NCBI RefSeq assembly: GCF_029873635.1
Contig: NC_080423.1
Location: forward strand, 111,059,087 to 111,123,086
Source: Malania oleifera
Lineage: Eukaryota; Streptophyta; Magnoliopsida; Santalales; Ximeniaceae
Length of the DNA stretch: 64,000 nt
Reading direction: 5' to 3'
The notes under the pieces: model-generated
The model's database searches: none
Told to the model about the DNA's origin: nothing
The model's input: the letters and a program-made list of their open reading frames with translations, nothing else
Program-made: the position numbers and the translations under genes
Part shown: positions 60,291 through 64,000 of the stretch, in pieces
Numbering within the stretch: the stretch's first letter is position 1
How the letters are laid out: the number at the start of each line of letters is the position of its first letter

Positions 60291-61194
60291 TTTAAATTTG
60301 AATTTGTAAATCCATGGGCACCAAAAACTTTTATGAGGTTGAAAACATTTCTTTTCTCTTTTTAATTTTTAGTTTTATGGTATATAAAAATTTCAAGGAT
60401 TTGATTCATATTCGGAATAGTAGAGAGAAAAAAATATGAAGAAAGAAAAGTCGAAGGAATTGAACTTTTTATTTCATAATAACAAATGAAAATGGGTTAA
60501 AATAATAAATATATTTCTTTCCACTGCTTGACATAATTTACAATTGAAAAAATTTCAAAGAAAACAAAACATTAAACATGTAATTTGAAGATATAGAGAA
60601 GGAGAATCAAATAAAGTTAGTACAGTTTGTCTCATCTCTTCTCCCTCTTTCACCCAATTCAAGAGTTAGACTATTGCACTTTTTTTCTTTTTTAGTAGTC
60701 ATTCTTAAATTAGATGAGACTTCGTTTTTGCTCCTACTTTTTTCTTGCTCTCCTAACAAATAACGATCAGTAAAACATATGTACGCTTTATTTCTACCTG
60801 TTTACCTACTTTTTTTATCATTATTTTTACTTCTCTTGGTAATACGTGCAAAAAACTATATTTAGACAAATTGTGGACATATGATTCATTTCCATCTCTT
60901 ATTTTCTACGTTAAAACACATGAAAAAACATACATTCCCCCCCTTTGATCAAAATATTTTTCCGTCCACTAAAAAGCTTGATGTATTTTTATTTTTTTAT
61001 TTCTAGTAATTTGCTAAAGCATAAAATGTGGATACGGATCATATGATGGTGGCTATGGCCGCTCGTGGTGGTTGTGGTGGTAGTGGTGGTGGTGACTATC
61101 CACAGGTATATGTGGGGCCACAAACTATGCATAAATCACCTAATTTAGGTGTGGTATAGGTTGTATCTCACAAGCAAACTGATTTTGGATGTTT
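60291..61194. other. AT-rich intergenic sequence
   Basis: No gene. A short GGT-rich stretch (61050-61095) gives a glycine-rich or tryptophan-rich reading but has no start or context. The left border of the B-type LTR remnant is not sharp and lies near 61200. Confidence 0.45.
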
Positions 61195-62026
61195 GGGTAC
61201 ACATGCATATATATATATATTTCACATAGTGCTATAATTTTAAGTTATATGCACAACATACTGAATTTCTCCATATTGGATGCTTCATTTTATATTGAAC
61301 TTAATTGTGATATACTGAAATATGATTGAAGAAATGTCAATATCACACAATAATTGCAAGTGGGTGGTATTCCTTTCCTACTGATGTTGTTGGGGAGGTA
61401 TGCTCAGTGTGGAGATTGTGTGTATGTGTGAAGTTCCTACTGATGTCGTTGGGGAGGTATGCTTAGTATGGAGATTGTGTGTGTGTGTGAAGTTTCTAAT
61501 GATGTCGTTTGGGAGGTATGCTCAGTATAGAAATTGTGTTGTGAGGTTCCTACTGATGCCGTTGGGGAGGTATGCTCAATATGGAGGTTGTGTGTGTGTG
61601 AAGTCCCTACTAATGCCGTTGGGGAGGTATGTTGCTCAGTAAGGAGATTGTGTGTATGAAGTTCCTACTAATGTCGTTGGGGAGGTATGCTCAGTATGGA
61701 AATTGTGTTGTGAGATGTCTACTGATGCCGTTGGGGAGGTATACTCAGTATGAAAATCATGAATGTGTTAAGAATTGGAATTATGTGATCTAATGTATTA
61801 TGTAAAGTACATAAATGTGAATTTATGTATACATAGATATGTAATGAGTTAAAATGGGAAATGATTATGAAAAATGAAAGAGTGTGTGTTTTATAAAATA
61901 AATAATTGAAGTGAAGTGAAACTCTCCGCTTGAGGGCTTACTGAGTAAGGTGAGTGCCCTGATAGGTATTAGATGTGGTCATTCCTGGCAGCATAACGTG
62001 TTAGGGCAGAGGGAAGCTACCTATAT
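61195..62026 (+). mobile_element. LTR B-type remnant, interrupted by LTR A-type copy
   Basis: From about 61260 to 62020 it is the reverse complement of 4500-5250 in order and detail, for example GGTGAGTGCCCTGATAGG near 61951. Its GGTTGTG hairpin module is replaced by a minisatellite (61378-61768). It ends at 62026 where an A-type LTR begins. Its own 5' part is missing. Confidence 0.65.
61378..61768. repeat. minisatellite in the B-type LTR, about seven units of 53-60 bp
   Basis: Unit contains CTACTGATG, GTTGGGGAGGTATGCTCAGT and a GT-rich end. Seven units differ in the length of the GTGT part and in the ATGTCG or ATGCCG phrase. The open frame that runs through part of it is a by-product. Confidence 0.85.
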
Positions 62027-62363
62027 TGTAACAACCAGAATTTAGAATGGTATTTAAATAATAAAGAGAGGGAAATGGAGACCAGAAACAAAAGGAAGCA
62101 ATCGATGACATTGAATTTTGGAAGGGCTTAGAAAAGGGGTTCAGCAGGACTTCGTCGACGAATACAGGGGATTCGTCAACGAACACAGGGGGCTCGTCGA
62201 CGAGAAAATACCGAGAGTGGTTTTTAAGCCGACTGAATTTCGTCGACAAGGAGTGGATTTCGTCAACAAAATTTGTGAAGGACTCGTCGACGAAGGACGG
62301 GCTCGTCGAAGAAATCCTCTGTTTTATAAATATGGAAAATCCGGGAATTATTTCATTTTTAAG

Positions 62364-62425
<62 letters not shown>

Positions 62426-64000
62426 GACTCTCTCTCCCTTCTCTCTTCGTTTTTGGCCGCACCAGTTGTCGGATCGACGATCCGAAGCTACCAAGACGAT
62501 CCTGGTGGAGTTCTCTACAAGTCTGCCGCGGCGGATCGTCAGGGAAACGAAGTTGGATTCCATTCTAAATCCAGGGTATGGCTTTTTACTCAATTTTTGG
62601 ATTTGTGACAGTTGAAAAAAATGTTACACGCGTTAAAATATTAAAGTTTAATACTAGGGATTTTCGTTTCCAGGGGTGTTGATTGGGAACATTGGGAATC
62701 ATCCTTAAGTTGTGGTAAGGCTTTTAAGTCAAAGTTAACTTAACGGTAATTATAAGAAGTGTTATACGCGTTAAAATACCGAAGTTTAATTCTGAGAGTT
62801 TCCATTTTTAGGGTGTTGAGTTAGGAACCCTGCGAGTGCGGGGAAGATTTTCTTAGGAACTTTGCAGAAATCAGGTAAGGGGATAAACTAAGGTAGTTTT
62901 GTTTTGAGGAAATGCTTATATATATAATTAGCATTTGATTTATAGAAAATGTATATGTTTATATATATGTTCTATATTAGCAAAATACTGTTGAAATGAT
63001 CGTATGATTGAATATGTGAAAATCTATTGTGTGGCATGAGTAATGGTTGTGAGATACTGTTTTCTAGAAATGTAGTTATGAGACGGAAAACCAGCGTATG
63101 GGCCGTGATTTTGATGTATATACATATTTTCTGGCATATAGGCCATGATTTTGATATGTTTGTCGGCGTACGGGTCGAGTTATGGTTTTGATTTACCAAT
63201 GTACGGGCTGTGCTATAATGTGTTGCCGGCGTATGGGCCGAGCTATGAAAATGTGTAATACCGGCGTACGGGCCGATGATTTTCATGATACACGTATATA
63301 TGCAAAATGATATTATTAATGTGAAAATAAATGGTATGAGATATCTATGTATCACAGTTTTAGTATATGTATATAATATCATAACCTAGTTGGCTTGGTT
63401 TAGGCTAGCACTTGCACGGTATCGTTATTATGTGTCCATGGTCTTCGTGATCATGATATCTGTGTTAACGCCGCTGTACGGAGTGGTGTGAGATTGGATG
63501 GTCGATGTGGTTATTTTCAAAAAGTGTGCTGTTATCGTCCCTAGTGTATGGACCAGTCTGGGTAGACCCATCGGACCTACAGACTAGACTATTGACTTGG
63601 TAGTGGTTGGCCAACCATTGTCAGGTCCCGCATTTGGGCCACATAACCCAGTCATGTGGGGGTAATACATGACAACAGTCAGCTAACCTACCAGGGATGT
63701 TTTGTGTTATTATTATGATATGAGATGAGATATGCTTATGAAATGTAGTATGTTCTGCCATGTTTTGATATACATATGTTTTCCCATATTTGATAAACAG
63801 TACTGAATATGATATGTATGGTATATGTAGAACACGATATACTCATGTTGCCACACACTAGTATTAGTTTATTTCTCTTGCTGAGAAGTGTCTCACCCTT
63901 AAATTTCATTAACTTTTAAGGAGCCCCAAATAGGAGAGCGGGAAAGGCCCCGCTGATATAGAGTAATTATCTACCCTTGTTGGAAGGGTGAGTCTTGGTA
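62027..64000 (+). mobile_element. LTR A-type copy, truncated by the window end
   Basis: Starts TGTAACAACC. TCGTCGACGA array 62150-62310, TATAAATA 62325-62332, a 58-base (CT)n at 62366-62423. The leader block CGATCCGAAGCTACCAAGACG is at about 62475. A minisatellite with CGGCGTACGGGCC lies at 63085-63290, the hairpin module at 63627-63673. The end near 64000 matches 2656-2670 of LTR A (GGAAGGGTGAGTCTTGGT). About 270 bases remain to the LTR end by comparison with LTR A. Whether it is solo or part of an element cannot be seen. Confidence 0.85.
62325..62332 (+). promoter_or_regulatory. TATA box of the right-hand LTR A copy
   Basis: TATAAATA between the TCGTCGACGA array and the (CT)n tract, in the same place as in LTR A at 4223-4230. 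Confidence 0.7.

Noticed and set aside
61378-61768. Regular direct repeats that look like a CRISPR array
   Set aside because: Units are contiguous with no unique spacers, GT-rich and variable in length, in a plant LTR: a minisatellite.
62118-62615. Long open frames through the TCGTCGACGA arrays that give repeated FVDE peptides (also 4204-4476 and 62001-62462, both strands)
   Set aside because: The palindrome reads FVDE-like on both strands by itself. The frames run from U3 through TATA and the CT tract into the leader and have no domain; they are by-products of the LTR promoter repeats.
2389-64000. The left and right A-type LTRs as the two ends of one giant element enclosing the window
   Set aside because: They are in opposite orientation, differ by roughly 10-15%, and the left one already has its primer site and gag on its left side.

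Overview
The window is nuclear DNA of a flowering plant. It looks like a woody eudicot, but I cannot name the species from sequence alone. The evidence is AT-rich sequence, GT-AG spliced genes of plant families (chlorophyll biosynthesis, trihelix factors), dense long-LTR Ty3/gypsy-type elements, plant-type LINEs and an Au-type SINE.

Three host genes look sound, all between 38 and 52 kb. CHLM (38058-41064, +) is Mg-protoporphyrin IX methyltransferase, in two exons. An ASR3-like trihelix transcription factor lies at 43210-45167 on the minus strand, in two exons. A four-exon gene for the histone-fold protein MHF1/CENP-S is at 46721-51689 on the plus strand. The last two are divergent, 1.55 kb apart. 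The CHLM intron holds a decayed copy of a different trihelix gene, and the large MHF1 intron holds a LINE fragment and a 137-bp tandem duplication.

The region 15.5-34 kb is a graveyard of RNase T2 (S-RNase/S-like) gene copies on both strands. Some keep both catalytic motifs, but every one is broken or incomplete. Three and a half of them form a compact tandem array in which the start of the last exon runs in frame into the signal peptide of the next copy. Two others form a head-to-head inverted repeat. The surrounding non-coding sequence, which includes a proline-rich repeat gene relic, is itself duplicated: copies at 10.8-15.6, 15.7-17.9 and 28.6-31.5 kb, and a diverged one at 54.2-60.3 kb. 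A 100-N gap (15612-15711) separates two nearly identical copies, which suggests unmerged contig ends.

The rest is fossil LTR material. A broken Ty3/gypsy element enters from the left (1-4492, minus). Its LTR sits inside another LTR (B), which is also interrupted by a solo LTR (C). Solo LTRs C, E and F have perfect 5-bp target duplications, and D has a near-perfect one. The right edge carries an LTR like the first, in opposite orientation, again inside a B-type LTR at almost the same point. These LTRs share a TATA box, a pyrimidine-rich leader and, about 0.8-1.5 kb downstream, a conserved hairpin module with compensatory base changes. That module is the most interesting candidate for something undescribed here.
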